The notes beneath the pieces were generated by a model. That model was not told where the DNA came from. It ran no database searches and saw nothing but the letters and a program-made list of their open reading frames with translations. Position numbers and translations under genes: made by a program. A stretch of 64,000 bases of DNA from NCBI GenBank assembly GCA_964640665.1, contig CAZXHT010000022.1, positions 4,394-68,393 of the forward strand. Direction: 5' to 3'. The DNA comes from DATKYQ01 sp964640665. Its GTDB lineage: Bacteria > Myxococcota > B64-G9. Each line of letters opens with the position of its first letter. Position 1 is the first letter of the stretch. This document shows, piece after piece, positions 16,388 to 24,636 of the stretch.

Positions 16388-17157
16388 TCCGCAACCTCCT
16401 TTGTGGAAATGCGAGGCAAGGGTAGGAGGAAATATCCTTTTCGGATCTGCTTGCGAAGCGCATCGATAAGGGACTCTATCGCCTCGATTTTCTCTTTATT
16501 GGTAATAATCCGAAATGAATACTCGGCGTTTGCATCCTGAACCGCCCAACCTGCCCTGCCGTCCTCGGTTCTGAAGTAGAGAGCTCCCATGCCGAGGCGA
16601 GCAACCTCTACCAGCAGGCGCTCACCGCCCAGAACGATCACCTGACGATGCAATCCGCTTTCAGCCGTGAGCTTGATCTCGTCCTCGACGATTTGCCACA
16701 AGCGGGATAGCGCCAGCGCCGGATCCGCCCGGGGGCTCTTCAGGCCGGCGACGATCTCGTCCACGGCGGCCAGGCGCTCCGCGCGCTTGAAAGGCAGAGT
16801 TTGAAGAACGAGATTCCTGAGCCGCATGGCCGCATCGAGGGCCGGCCGCATGAGTCTGGCGGACCATGATTCCGCCTTGCGTCGCTCGGCAAGCTGCTTC
16901 GCCCGGAGGCGTTTCACGGTCTCGCGCCTTACCTGCTCCTTGCGGAGGAGAACCTCCAGATCGCCTTTCTGTGTTTCCAATGAGAGTCTCTCGGAGCGGG
17001 CAGCGGATCGCAGTCGCTCGAGATGCGACTCGAGATCGTCCACCTCGGCGCGAAGCCCCGCGAGCCTCTTACCGTACTGCTCGGATCCCGCAAGAGACCG
17101 GCCGGTAAGCCCGAAGGACAATCCAGCCAGAACGAAGAAAAGTGTCCACTTGCTCAT
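16384..17157 (-). CDS. DUF3450 periplasmic coiled-coil protein
   Basis: 257 residues with a signal peptide (LTGRSLAGS). A long coiled coil fills residues about 25-100 (GLRAEVDDLESHLERLRSAA), followed by a globular part with LWQIVEDEIKLTAESG and GGERLLVEVARLGMGALYFR, typical of DUF3450. Genes of this family sit just upstream of ttpC in TonB2-type operons and are thought to act with it in the periplasm. The stop overlaps the ttpC start (ATGA), and its own start overlaps the receptor stop (TGATG). Confidence 0.82.
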   Translation of the reverse strand: MSKWTLFFVLAGLSFGLTGRSLAGSEQYGKRLAGLRAEVDDLESHLERLRSAARSERLSLETQKGDLEVLLRKEQVRRETVKRLRAKQLAERRKAESWSARLMRPALDAAMRLRNLVLQTLPFKRAERLAAVDEIVAGLKSPRADPALALSRLWQIVEDEIKLTAESGLHRQVIVLGGERLLVEVARLGMGALYFRTEDGRAGWAVQDANAEYSFRIITNKEKIEAIESLIDALRKQIRKGYFLLPLPRISTKEVAE

Positions 17158-19241
17158 CAGATCTCCATCTTCAAACCGGTGTAGAAAAAGAATCCGCGCA
17201 ACGGTCCCCAGATGTAAACCACGTCCGCACTCATTGGCGTGCCGTCATCGTCCGCGGGGAAGTAAAGCGGGCCCTCGATGTCCGCCTGGTGATAATTCAG
17301 AAGGTTGTCCACACCCGCGTATACAGAGAACCATTTGTACAGCTTCTGCTCAACCCGGATATTTACGATGGCGTACCAGGGTGACTCTTCCATTTTCGGA
17401 TTGTTCAGATCGGCATTGGCGGGATCCAGCCAGTCGGTCAGGGTGGGGCGATCGAGGGCGATGTTGTAGCCGTACCCATACACCTTCCTTAGATTCATCG
17501 GGGCGTATATGTCGCCGGCCAGTGATATCTTCAACCCGAATTCGAAGCTCAGATCAACGCCGACGTTGATCTGTTGACGGGGTGGGGCCGATACCAGTGC
17601 GTGGGTGTCGTCTATATAATAATAGTACCCGTATCCCACCCGGGCCATGAGCCATTTCAACGGCTGACTCTGTATTTGCGCCTCGGCCGAGAGCACGTCC
17701 AACTCGCCATCCGTGTTGAATACGCGTATGTATCCTTCACCCGTTGTCTCCACCGTGATGGGGTCGCTAACGCGGTTCCAGGCTCCCTCCAGCGTGGCAT
17801 TGAGCTTGCGACCCAGATCCAGGGTGGCCGACAGATTGGCGCTGATAGTACGTTCCGGAGCGTTCGTGTCGTTCAGTAAGCGGTATCCCGCGGGAGCCAC
17901 GCCGTGAGAGTACTCATAAAACGTAGTCGGCGCCCTGAAGCCGGTGCCCGCAACGGCTCGCACGGTCAACTCGTCCGTCACGGCGTACCTGAAAGCGCCG
18001 CGTGGAGTGAAGACGGCACCGAAATCATTGTGATAGTCGAAGCGCATGCCGTGAACGAAATCGAGGCCCTCGATGATGCCCCAGTCTCCCTGAACGAACA
18101 CCCCGGGCATGTGATAGTCGTAGTCCGCCTTTGCCAGGTTCTCATGCAGTTTCTCCAGGCGATAGGACAATCCCCCCACCAAGGTGTAACTGCCGGCCAG
18201 CCTGGCAATAATGGTTTCCTGGGCGTAGAGCATGAACTGATCGGCCACGTAGACTTCCCCCTCGTAGTCGGAATCCTGGTAGTGGTACGAGGAAGACAGG
18301 GTCGTCTCCGATCGGAGCCGGTCTGTAAACTCATGTTCGAGACGCACCCCTCCCTCGAAGCGGCGCGTGAGGATGCTCTCGGAGAGTCCGCGCCGACCAT
18401 CGTTCAGTACCTCCAGAAAGCTCCCCAGGCCGCCGCCCTGCCGCTTTTCCAGTACGGTGGCCACACGCAGCGTCAGGTTGGTGTCCTCGGCGATGTCCCA
18501 GTAGGCCGTGCCGGAGAAGCTTCCCTGGTCGTAACCGGTAGCCTCGCTGACGCCGTCGCCGTCCCTGTCGACGCTCTCTTGCGAGGTGAAGGTGCCGGTC
18601 AAGGTCAGTCCAAAACCATCCTTTCCGAAGGATGCATACCCCATGGCTCTCTTCCAGTGGAACATTCCGCCCTCTACGGATAATTGGCCCTTGGTGTCAC
18701 TCGTCGGCTTCCGGGTGATAACATTGATCACGCCTCCGATAGCGTCAGTGCCGTACAGGATGGAGTTGGCCCCCTTTATGATCTCGATTCGTTCGATCTC
18801 CTGGGCCGGCAGGCTCAAAAGTCCGTAGGTCGTGCCAAGGGACGAGTACATGGGCATGCCGTCGATCAACATGAGGGTGTAACGCGAGGGCATCCCTGAG
18901 ATCTTGACTCCGGTGGTGTTGCAGATCGAACAGACGTTATCGATTCTGATGCCGGGTCTGAACTCGATGGCATCAAGGAGATTCACGGCGCCCTTTGCTT
19001 CGATCTCGTCCGCCCGGATAAGCTCGGTCCTGATCGGCGCATCCTTGAGAAGTTTCTTGGTCCGGGTGCCGGTTACAACCACGTCTTCGGTTTCGTAGAT
19101 TTTATCTTGCTCCTCGGTGACATTGCCGGCCTGCTTTTCCCGCTCTACCTTCTCTTGATCCCCCCTCTCGCCTGCAGTCGCGGTCGAGTTCAAAAGTGAG
19201 CATATCAAGGTCAATACAAGTATTTTTATTGCGCCTTCCAT
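17157..19241 (-). CDS. TonB-dependent outer-membrane receptor
   Basis: 694 residues. A signal peptide (to about 23) is followed by a TonB-box/plug start (EDVVVTGTRTKKLLKDAPIR), plug motifs (GMPSRYTLMLIDGMP, IYGTDAIGGVINVITRKP) and a 22-strand-type barrel with many alternating aromatic strands. The plug has NVCSICNTTGVKISGMPS, where a CxxC pair replaces the usual sequence; such cysteine plugs occur in some receptor subfamilies. First gene of the operon. It shares a control palindrome (19303-19326) with a DtxR-type regulator gene, so iron or manganese chelates are the likely substrate. Confidence 0.85.
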   Translation of the reverse strand: MEGAIKILVLTLICSLLNSTATAGERGDQEKVEREKQAGNVTEEQDKIYETEDVVVTGTRTKKLLKDAPIRTELIRADEIEAKGAVNLLDAIEFRPGIRIDNVCSICNTTGVKISGMPSRYTLMLIDGMPMYSSLGTTYGLLSLPAQEIERIEIIKGANSILYGTDAIGGVINVITRKPTSDTKGQLSVEGGMFHWKRAMGYASFGKDGFGLTLTGTFTSQESVDRDGDGVSEATGYDQGSFSGTAYWDIAEDTNLTLRVATVLEKRQGGGLGSFLEVLNDGRRGLSESILTRRFEGGVRLEHEFTDRLRSETTLSSSYHYQDSDYEGEVYVADQFMLYAQETIIARLAGSYTLVGGLSYRLEKLHENLAKADYDYHMPGVFVQGDWGIIEGLDFVHGMRFDYHNDFGAVFTPRGAFRYAVTDELTVRAVAGTGFRAPTTFYEYSHGVAPAGYRLLNDTNAPERTISANLSATLDLGRKLNATLEGAWNRVSDPITVETTGEGYIRVFNTDGELDVLSAEAQIQSQPLKWLMARVGYGYYYYIDDTHALVSAPPRQQINVGVDLSFEFGLKISLAGDIYAPMNLRKVYGYGYNIALDRPTLTDWLDPANADLNNPKMEESPWYAIVNIRVEQKLYKWFSVYAGVDNLLNYHQADIEGPLYFPADDDGTPMSADVVYIWGPLRGFFFYTGLKMEI

Positions 19242-19302
19242 TTGGTTCTCCCGTTTTCGTTCGCACGCTCAAGGCCCGTGATATCCAATAAGATATGGCA
19301 TA

Positions 19303-19326
19303 CACATGTAGCCATGTCTACATGTG
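19303..19326. promoter_or_regulatory. Perfect palindrome containing a GTAGnnnnGTCTAS motif, receptor operon
   Basis: CACATGTAG (19303-19311) and CTACATGTG (19318-19326) flank CCATGT. Inside it, 19308-19321 fits GTAGnnnnGTCTAS, the motif that also occurs twice before feoB. It lies 62-85 nt upstream of the receptor start, where a repressor would cover the promoter. It is not followed by a T-run, so it is not a simple terminator for the regulator gene. Confidence 0.5.
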
Positions 19327-19339
19327 CCGGTAAAAAAAA

Positions 19340-20089
19340 TCATCCCGTTGCCACCATTACGACCTCGGCTTCCTTTCGGCGCAGTGATAACTGGAACCCA
19401 CCAAGCTTTATCCAAATCGGGTCTCCGGCCGGGGCGACCCTTTCGATATCTATACGTGTATCGGGCAGGATACCCATGTCCAAAAGGCGTTGGCGAATGG
19501 GGCCCTGGCCGTTTATCTGGGTTACCCGTCCACTCTCGCCCGGTTGCAGATCGGCTACGCTTTTACTTTGAATCTGGTGAGGACGCAGAAAATCGATTTT
19601 GGGAGTACACACGGTGTTACGTTCGGGCATGTCGCTCTGCACAACCGAACAACCGTGAAACCTCGATAGGATATCCCGCCCCTCGGGGCAGACGGCCAGA
19701 AACTCGAAGAACCTCACCAGGCGGTCCATTACCTGCGGCGAGAGCGAGTGTTCGATGGCACATGCGTCGTCCCGGGCCGATTCGCTCGGTACGTCGAGCA
19801 CTTCCAGGAAGAAGCGCTCCAGGATCCTGTGCCGGGAATAGACACGACGGGCCTCCCTCTCTCCTTCTGGCGTTAAAGCGATGTACTCGCGCCGAACATA
19901 TTTGATTAACCCCTGTTCGGATAGGCGTCGCATGGCGGGAGAGACAGATGCCGACTTTACCCCCCGGGCATTGGCTATATCTTTTACTCGTGCAAAACCC
20001 TTATCTCTGACTGCGATATAGATCGTCTCAAGGTAATCCTCTAGTGCATCGGTCAAGGACGCCCCGGAATTCACAGGTCGCAAGGACAA
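19340..20089 (-). CDS. DtxR/MntR-type metal regulator fused to FeoA-like domain
   Basis: 249 residues. Residues about 12-75 form the DtxR winged helix (LEDYLETIYI, then VKDIANARGVKSASVSPAMR). About 75-150 is the metal-binding dimerisation part (RHRILERFFLEVLDV, CAIEHSLSPQVMDRL with the typical Cys/Glu/His ligands). About 165-249 is an SH3-like FeoA domain (LQPGESGRVTQINGQGPIRQ, LLDMGILPDTRIDIERV). The gene is divergent from feoB, with two copies of a shared 14-bp motif between them. Repression of iron uptake when metal is plentiful is the natural model. Confidence 0.85.
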   Translation of the reverse strand: MSLRPVNSGASLTDALEDYLETIYIAVRDKGFARVKDIANARGVKSASVSPAMRRLSEQGLIKYVRREYIALTPEGEREARRVYSRHRILERFFLEVLDVPSESARDDACAIEHSLSPQVMDRLVRFFEFLAVCPEGRDILSRFHGCSVVQSDMPERNTVCTPKIDFLRPHQIQSKSVADLQPGESGRVTQINGQGPIRQRLLDMGILPDTRIDIERVAPAGDPIWIKLGGFQLSLRRKEAEVVMVATG

Positions 20090-20101
20090 ATCTGCCTCCT
20101 A

Positions 20102-20115
20102 GTAGAGGCGTCTAG
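20102..20115. promoter_or_regulatory. GTAGnnnnGTCTAS motif, copy 2 (regulator/feoB divergent region)
   Basis: GTAGAGGCGTCTAG lies 13 nt before the regulator start. It is followed by CAAAG, as is the copy at 20194, so the two form an 18-bp direct repeat with three differences. It would allow autoregulation. Confidence 0.5.
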
Positions 20116-20193
20116 CAAAGAGCGCCATGACTGTCAATTGTTTTTTTCGAGTCGTTATTAAAACCTTGACATTGCTATCAAAGGTGGTACTTC

Positions 20194-20207
20194 GTAGACG
20201 AGTCTAG
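20194..20207. promoter_or_regulatory. GTAGnnnnGTCTAS motif, copy 3 (feoB promoter)
   Basis: GTAGACGAGTCTAG is a near-perfect palindrome about 40 nt before the feoB ATG. A TTGACA box lies at 20166-20171, so the motif would cover the -10 region of feoB; the -10 itself is poor (ACTTCG at 17 nt spacing). Confidence 0.5.
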
Positions 20208-20247
20208 CAAAGGAAGCTAGTGTGGTAAATTTCTGTCAGGATAAGAT

Positions 20248-22386
20248 ATGAATGTCCAAGGTTCTGTTCGTGTGGCCTTGGCGGGCAATCCAAACTCCGG
20301 TAAAACGAGCATCTTCAATGCCTTGACCGGTACTCACCAGCACGTAGGCAACTATCCCGGTGTCACGGTCGAGAGACGCGATGGACACTATATTCACCAG
20401 GGCGCGAAGTTTGAGGTATTCGACTTACCCGGAACATACAGCTTGACGTCCTTTTCCCCTGAGGAACGCATCGCCCGGGATTCTTTGCTCGATGGAGGGC
20501 TTGGTGTCGTCGTCGTCGTAGTTGACTCGACCGTACTGGGCCGCAGTCTCACGTTCCTGGCCCAGGTGATGCTCGCAGGCGTCAACCCTGTGTTGTGTCT
20601 GAACATGAGCGACGAAGCCGATGGGGCCGGTCTCGAAATCGACATCGAGAAGTTTCAGGCGCTTTTGGGATTTCCGGTGATCAGGACCACCGGGCACAGG
20701 GGGATCGGCACAGCCGAACTCAAAGACGCCATTGCCCTGGCATCGCGTGAGCCCGCGGAAGAGAATCGACTGGTGCTTGGCGAGCGCTTCAAACTCGCCA
20801 TGGCGGATATCGGGGAAAAGCTTGATTCAGCGGATGTCGAAGCGCGCGGCCGCGATTGGGTGGCCAGCCGCCTTCTTTTGAAGGACGGCACAGGGAAGGA
20901 AGGAAACGCTGCCGTTGCCGAGGCCTCTCGCTGGCGCGCCAAGATCGAGAGCGAGACCGGCCAGGATATCAATCTGTTTGTGACCCAGCGCTACTTCGGC
21001 TTCGTCGACGGGTTGCTCAAAGAGGTGGTTACACACAAACAGCGTATCGATGCCCGGGCCGCCTCGGATCGCATCGACACCGTGCTGGTCAACCGCTACC
21101 TGGGCTTTCCCTTTTTTCTCGTTTTCATGTACTTGATCTTCTGGATCACCTTCAGCCTGGGCGAGTATCCCATGAACTGGATCGCCTCGGGCTTCGATGC
21201 CCTGGGTGGCTTCATCTCCGGCCTGTGGCCCACGGGTTCCGACTCGGCCCTGCGCTCGTTGCTGGTCGACGGCATCATCGGCGGGGTGGGGGGAGTGCTG
21301 GTCTTTCTCCCCAACATTGTGCTGCTCTTTCTGGGCCTGGCCTTCCTGGAAGACTCGGGCTACATGGCCCGGGCCGCCTTCCTGGTGGACCACCTGATGC
21401 ACCGCTTCGGTTTGCACGGTAAGAGCTTCGTGCCGATGGTGACCGGCTTCGGCTGCTCGATTCCCGGCATTATGGCCACGCGAACGCTGGAGAACGAGCG
21501 CGACCGGCTGACCACCATGCTGGTTCTGCCGCTGATGTCCTGCGGGGCGCGCTTGCCGATCTGGATGTTGTTGATCCCGGCCTTTTTCGCGCCCGCCTGG
21601 CACGCCCCGATGTTGTTTCTGATCTACATGATCGGTATCGTGCTGGCGCTATTGCTTGCCTTGCTGCTGCGCCGCTCGCTGCTTGCCGGCGAAGATGCTC
21701 CCTTCGTCATGGAGTTGCCGCCATACCGTCTGCCCACCCTGCGGGCCGTGGGCCTGAAGATGTTCGAACGCACCTGGATGTACCTGCGCAAGGCCGGCAC
21801 GATCATTCTCGGCTTCTCGATCATCATGTGGGCGATCACCTCGTATCCCAAGCTTGATCGCTTCCAGGTCGATCGTGATATCGCCACCGGCAAGATCGTC
21901 GTTGCAGAAAAACCAGCCAAAGAAAGCGCGACTGTCCCTGGCGGGACGCAAGTTCTCACCGCGGAGCAGGTCGCGGGCCGCCGTGCGGCCGAGAATCTGC
22001 GCCACTCTGTGGCCGGGCACATCGGCCGTTTCATCGAGCCGGTGATGCGGCCGGCGGGCTTCGACTGGCGCATCGACACCGCCATGATCGGCGCTTTCGC
22101 GGCCAAGGAGCTGTTCGTGGCCCAGATCGGCATCGTCTATTCGCTGAGCGCTGCCGACGATACCTCGGTCGACTTGAGGGCCGTGCTGCGCGAGAACTAC
22201 TCGCCGCTTACCGGCTTCGCCTTGATGTTGTTCATGCTGATCGCCATGCCCTGCATGGCCACCATTGCCGTGACGCGCCGCGAATCAGGAAGCTGGAAGT
22301 GGGCCGCGCTGCAGCTCTTCGGCCTGACGGCCATTGCCTGGATTGTCTCGACAATCGTCTACCAGGTCGGCAGCCTGCTGGCCTGA
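20248..22386 (+). CDS. feoB: Ferrous iron transporter FeoB
   Basis: 712 residues. The N-terminal G domain has GNPNSGKTSIFNALTG (G1), VGNYPGVTVE (G2), DLPGTYSL (G3) and LNMSDEA (G4). Residues about 285-712 hold the membrane channel with duplicated Gate motifs (FGCSIPGIMATRTLENERDR and the later PCMATIAVTRRESGSWKW). It imports Fe2+ across the inner membrane. FeoA is not separate: its domain is fused to the divergent regulator. The 3' end of the gene is repeated 1.4 kb downstream. Confidence 0.95.
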   Translation: MNVQGSVRVALAGNPNSGKTSIFNALTGTHQHVGNYPGVTVERRDGHYIHQGAKFEVFDLPGTYSLTSFSPEERIARDSLLDGGLGVVVVVVDSTVLGRSLTFLAQVMLAGVNPVLCLNMSDEADGAGLEIDIEKFQALLGFPVIRTTGHRGIGTAELKDAIALASREPAEENRLVLGERFKLAMADIGEKLDSADVEARGRDWVASRLLLKDGTGKEGNAAVAEASRWRAKIESETGQDINLFVTQRYFGFVDGLLKEVVTHKQRIDARAASDRIDTVLVNRYLGFPFFLVFMYLIFWITFSLGEYPMNWIASGFDALGGFISGLWPTGSDSALRSLLVDGIIGGVGGVLVFLPNIVLLFLGLAFLEDSGYMARAAFLVDHLMHRFGLHGKSFVPMVTGFGCSIPGIMATRTLENERDRLTTMLVLPLMSCGARLPIWMLLIPAFFAPAWHAPMLFLIYMIGIVLALLLALLLRRSLLAGEDAPFVMELPPYRLPTLRAVGLKMFERTWMYLRKAGTIILGFSIIMWAITSYPKLDRFQVDRDIATGKIVVAEKPAKESATVPGGTQVLTAEQVAGRRAAENLRHSVAGHIGRFIEPVMRPAGFDWRIDTAMIGAFAAKELFVAQIGIVYSLSAADDTSVDLRAVLRENYSPLTGFALMLFMLIAMPCMATIAVTRRESGSWKWAALQLFGLTAIAWIVSTIVYQVGSLLA

Positions 22387-22388
22387 GA
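22348..22388 (+). repeat. Direct repeat copy 1: feoB 3' end
   Basis: This 41-bp segment (TCGACAATCGTCT..., ending GCCTGAGA) covers the last codons and stop of feoB. It recurs at 23774-23814 with two mismatches. An ACTAGTAAyTTTyT string lies between the copies, just after copy 1 and just before copy 2. Confidence 0.85.
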
Positions 22389-22432
22389 TCTTCTCTCAGA
22401 CTAGTAACTTTCTGATAACCTTTTCCTATCTC

Positions 22433-23692
22433 CTAACCTTCCCAGCCGGCGATTCTGGCCCACAACCACCATATAGCACGGCCCTTGAGAACACAGTTGA
22501 TATTGGCCTCCTGCGGACTGCTCGAGTGCGCGCATCCCTGACAGCCGTCATAATCGGCAACATTGATGCCGGTGGTAAGCTGCTCCAGTTCAGAGCCCGG
22601 ATTGGCCGCACACCATTCCTGACCCCAATTGCCGCCGTTGTAGTCCAGGTCGTCTGCCATGTCTTGATCCCAGTAGTAGACGCCGTCTGGATTGTAGGCT
22701 TCGATGTCGGCGAAGTCGAACAGCCAGCGGTCGTTGTCCGCGCAGTGTTGCCTGATTATCTGGTTGTTGTAGTGAACACTATCCGGAGTCATGTCTTCGC
22801 CTTGACCCTGGGCGTGGCCGGTCATGAAGACGAAGGTGATGTTGGGATATTCGGCGACGAGTTTTTCCATGTTGTCCACGTAACGCTGAGCATTGTGTCC
22901 GCTAATGCTGCACCAGGACCAGACCACAACGTTGATGTGACTGTTTGCCGGGTTGTCCAGAAGAGCTCGCGATGCCACTACCCAGGGAGTGTCCCCGTTT
23001 TCGTCAACCGAGTCTCCCTGGCTGAGATCGGCGCAGCCGTTGATGCCGTAGTCATCCAGGTCCAGAGCGCCTGCATCCTGACCGCTGTCATCCCAGGCAT
23101 AGGTGTCGCCGAAAGCCGGGAAATTCTCGAGGGTGTTCATGCCGGTGATCAATTGGCTGCCGTGTGAGGTATGTTGGTAGGCGATATGCAGGTCGGCTTG
23201 GGCCTGATCTATGGCAGCAGAGGGAATGTCCGCCAGATTTGTATTGGTGTGGTCGGCCACGATGTCGCCTGAGCAGCTGCCTTCAGGAACTCCGCAGCCG
23301 CACAGTCCGGGCGCAGTTTTGTCGCGGTCTGCCGGGCAGTCATCATTGCAGTCGGCTGTGTTATCCGAGTCGCTGTCGGTATCAGCCACTCCGCAGCCGC
23401 ATTGTCCGGGCGCAGACTTGTCGGGATCATTCGGGCACAGGTCCTCTTCGCTTTCTTGACAGATTCCCTGATCGCAGAAGCCGGACTGGCAGTCCTGCGC
23501 GTCCGAGCATGACTTTCCGTTTTCGCAGGGCGAGCAGGCTCCGCCGCAATCCACATCTGTCTCGTTTTGGTTCTTGATTTCGTCCGAGCAGGTCCCTTCT
23601 GCCTTGATTGATGATTCGCATCCTTGATTCATCAAGGAAACCGTCGACGCCAGCATGAGAGAAAACAGTACTGGATATATTTTCTTGAACAT
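22433..23692 (-). CDS. Lipoprotein with Cys-rich repeats and SGNH-like domain
   Basis: 419 residues from the ATG at 23692, which has GGGAGG 5 nt upstream. A signal peptide ends at a lipobox (SLMNQGC). Residues about 30-75 are a Cys-rich segment (DVDCGGACSPCENGKSC). Then come two thrombospondin-3-like calcium-binding stretches (DTDSDSDNTADCNDDCP). The main domain (about 145-419) contains AYQHTSHGSQLITGM, VVVWSWCSISGHNA and TFVFMTGHAQGQGED, resembling SGNH-type hydrolase-like proteins of uncertain activity. The gene is bracketed by copies of the feoB 3' end, so it appears to be an insertion. Confidence 0.72.
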   Translation of the reverse strand: MFKKIYPVLFSLMLASTVSLMNQGCESSIKAEGTCSDEIKNQNETDVDCGGACSPCENGKSCSDAQDCQSGFCDQGICQESEEDLCPNDPDKSAPGQCGCGVADTDSDSDNTADCNDDCPADRDKTAPGLCGCGVPEGSCSGDIVADHTNTNLADIPSAAIDQAQADLHIAYQHTSHGSQLITGMNTLENFPAFGDTYAWDDSGQDAGALDLDDYGINGCADLSQGDSVDENGDTPWVVASRALLDNPANSHINVVVWSWCSISGHNAQRYVDNMEKLVAEYPNITFVFMTGHAQGQGEDMTPDSVHYNNQIIRQHCADNDRWLFDFADIEAYNPDGVYYWDQDMADDLDYNGGNWGQEWCAANPGSELEQLTTGINVADYDGCQGCAHSSSPQEANINCVLKGRAIWWLWARIAGWEG

Positions 23693-23773
23693 GAATCCTC
23701 CCTCAACCACCTGAGTATTTTGTGCGCATTTGCATAATTAAAGAAACTAGTAATTTTTTCAGCGCTCGGCAAA

Positions 23774-23814
23774 TCGACATTCGTCTGCCAGGTCGGCAGC
23801 CTGCTGGCCTGAGA
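23774..23814 (+). repeat. Direct repeat copy 2: duplicated feoB 3' end
   Basis: Near-identical copy of 22348-22388 (2 mismatches in 41 bp), including the feoB stop codon but no upstream feoB sequence. With copy 1 it brackets the lipoprotein gene. Confidence 0.85.
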
Positions 23815-23823
23815 GTTGTGCTT

Positions 23824-24636
23824 TCAGAAGTGACTCAGGCTGCCCTCGCGCTTGACGCGTCTTAGAGCCAGCAGGAAGGCCGCGATGCTGAGCGGCGCGG
23901 CCACAGCCGTGAAGATGAGCAATCCGAGAATCGATCCGCCGACATCCGAGAGCGACGCGCCCCTGAGCAGCAGCAGGCGCATGGCTTCGAGAGCGTGGGT
24001 GATGGGCAGGATGTTGGCGAGTGTCTGGCCCCAGGCGGGCAGCACCGCCACCGGGTAGTAGACCCCGCCCAACAGGTAGCTCAGGCCCTGAACCAGCCAA
24101 CTCGAAGGATCGGCACGCTTGAAGACCAGCACGATGCTGGCCGAGAAGATTCCCAAGAACGAAAAGCTGAAGACGGTCAGCAGCAACACCAGCAGTGCGC
24201 CGGTCCAGTTGGCCTGGGCGAAGCTGACGCCGAACAACAGCCAGCCCACGAAGAGGGTTAAGACCACCCGCAGCGAAGTGGCTAAAAAGCTATAGATCGA
24301 GCTCATGACGATGATCTGTCCCACGGGGGTCGGCGTGACCAGCAGCGCCTCGAGCGTGCCCAGCACCTGGGCCGAGCGGATTGTGTCAGAGAAGCTGCGT
24401 ACCGCGACGCTCAGGTAGCTCGAGAAGGCCACGCCAATCAACACGAAGGGAAAGTAACGCCCGCCGTAGGGCGCAAGCGACTTGACCTGCAAGCCCTCGA
24501 ACATGCGCCCAAAGAAGTAGAAAGCAGCCACCATGAAAAAGACGAAGATCAGCTGGGCGAAGAAAGCCAGCCGGTAGCTGAGATCGGTATAGAGATCTTT
24601 CAGGATGAAGGCCCGGCATTTGCGCAGGAAGCTCAC
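23824..24636 (-). CDS. ABC-2 type exporter permease
   Basis: 270 residues from a GTG at 24636 that overlaps the stop of the ATPase gene (GAGTGAGC). Six membrane spans are visible, including LAFFAQLIFVFFMVAAFYFF and LLVLLLTVFSFSFLGIFSAS. YYPVAVLPAWGQTLANILPI then THALEAMRLLLLRG is the ABC-2 signature seen in NodJ/lipid-type exporters. Together with the upstream ATPase it forms a complete exporter. Substrate unknown. Confidence 0.82.
   Translation of the reverse strand: MSFLRKCRAFILKDLYTDLSYRLAFFAQLIFVFFMVAAFYFFGRMFEGLQVKSLAPYGGRYFPFVLIGVAFSSYLSVAVRSFSDTIRSAQVLGTLEALLVTPTPVGQIIVMSSIYSFLATSLRVVLTLFVGWLLFGVSFAQANWTGALLVLLLTVFSFSFLGIFSASIVLVFKRADPSSWLVQGLSYLLGGVYYPVAVLPAWGQTLANILPITHALEAMRLLLLRGASLSDVGGSILGLLIFTAVAAPLSIAAFLLALRRVKREGSLSHF

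Noticed and set aside
17904..18683. 259-codon plus-strand frame with hydrophobic stretches
   Set aside because: Entirely antisense to the TonB-dependent receptor.
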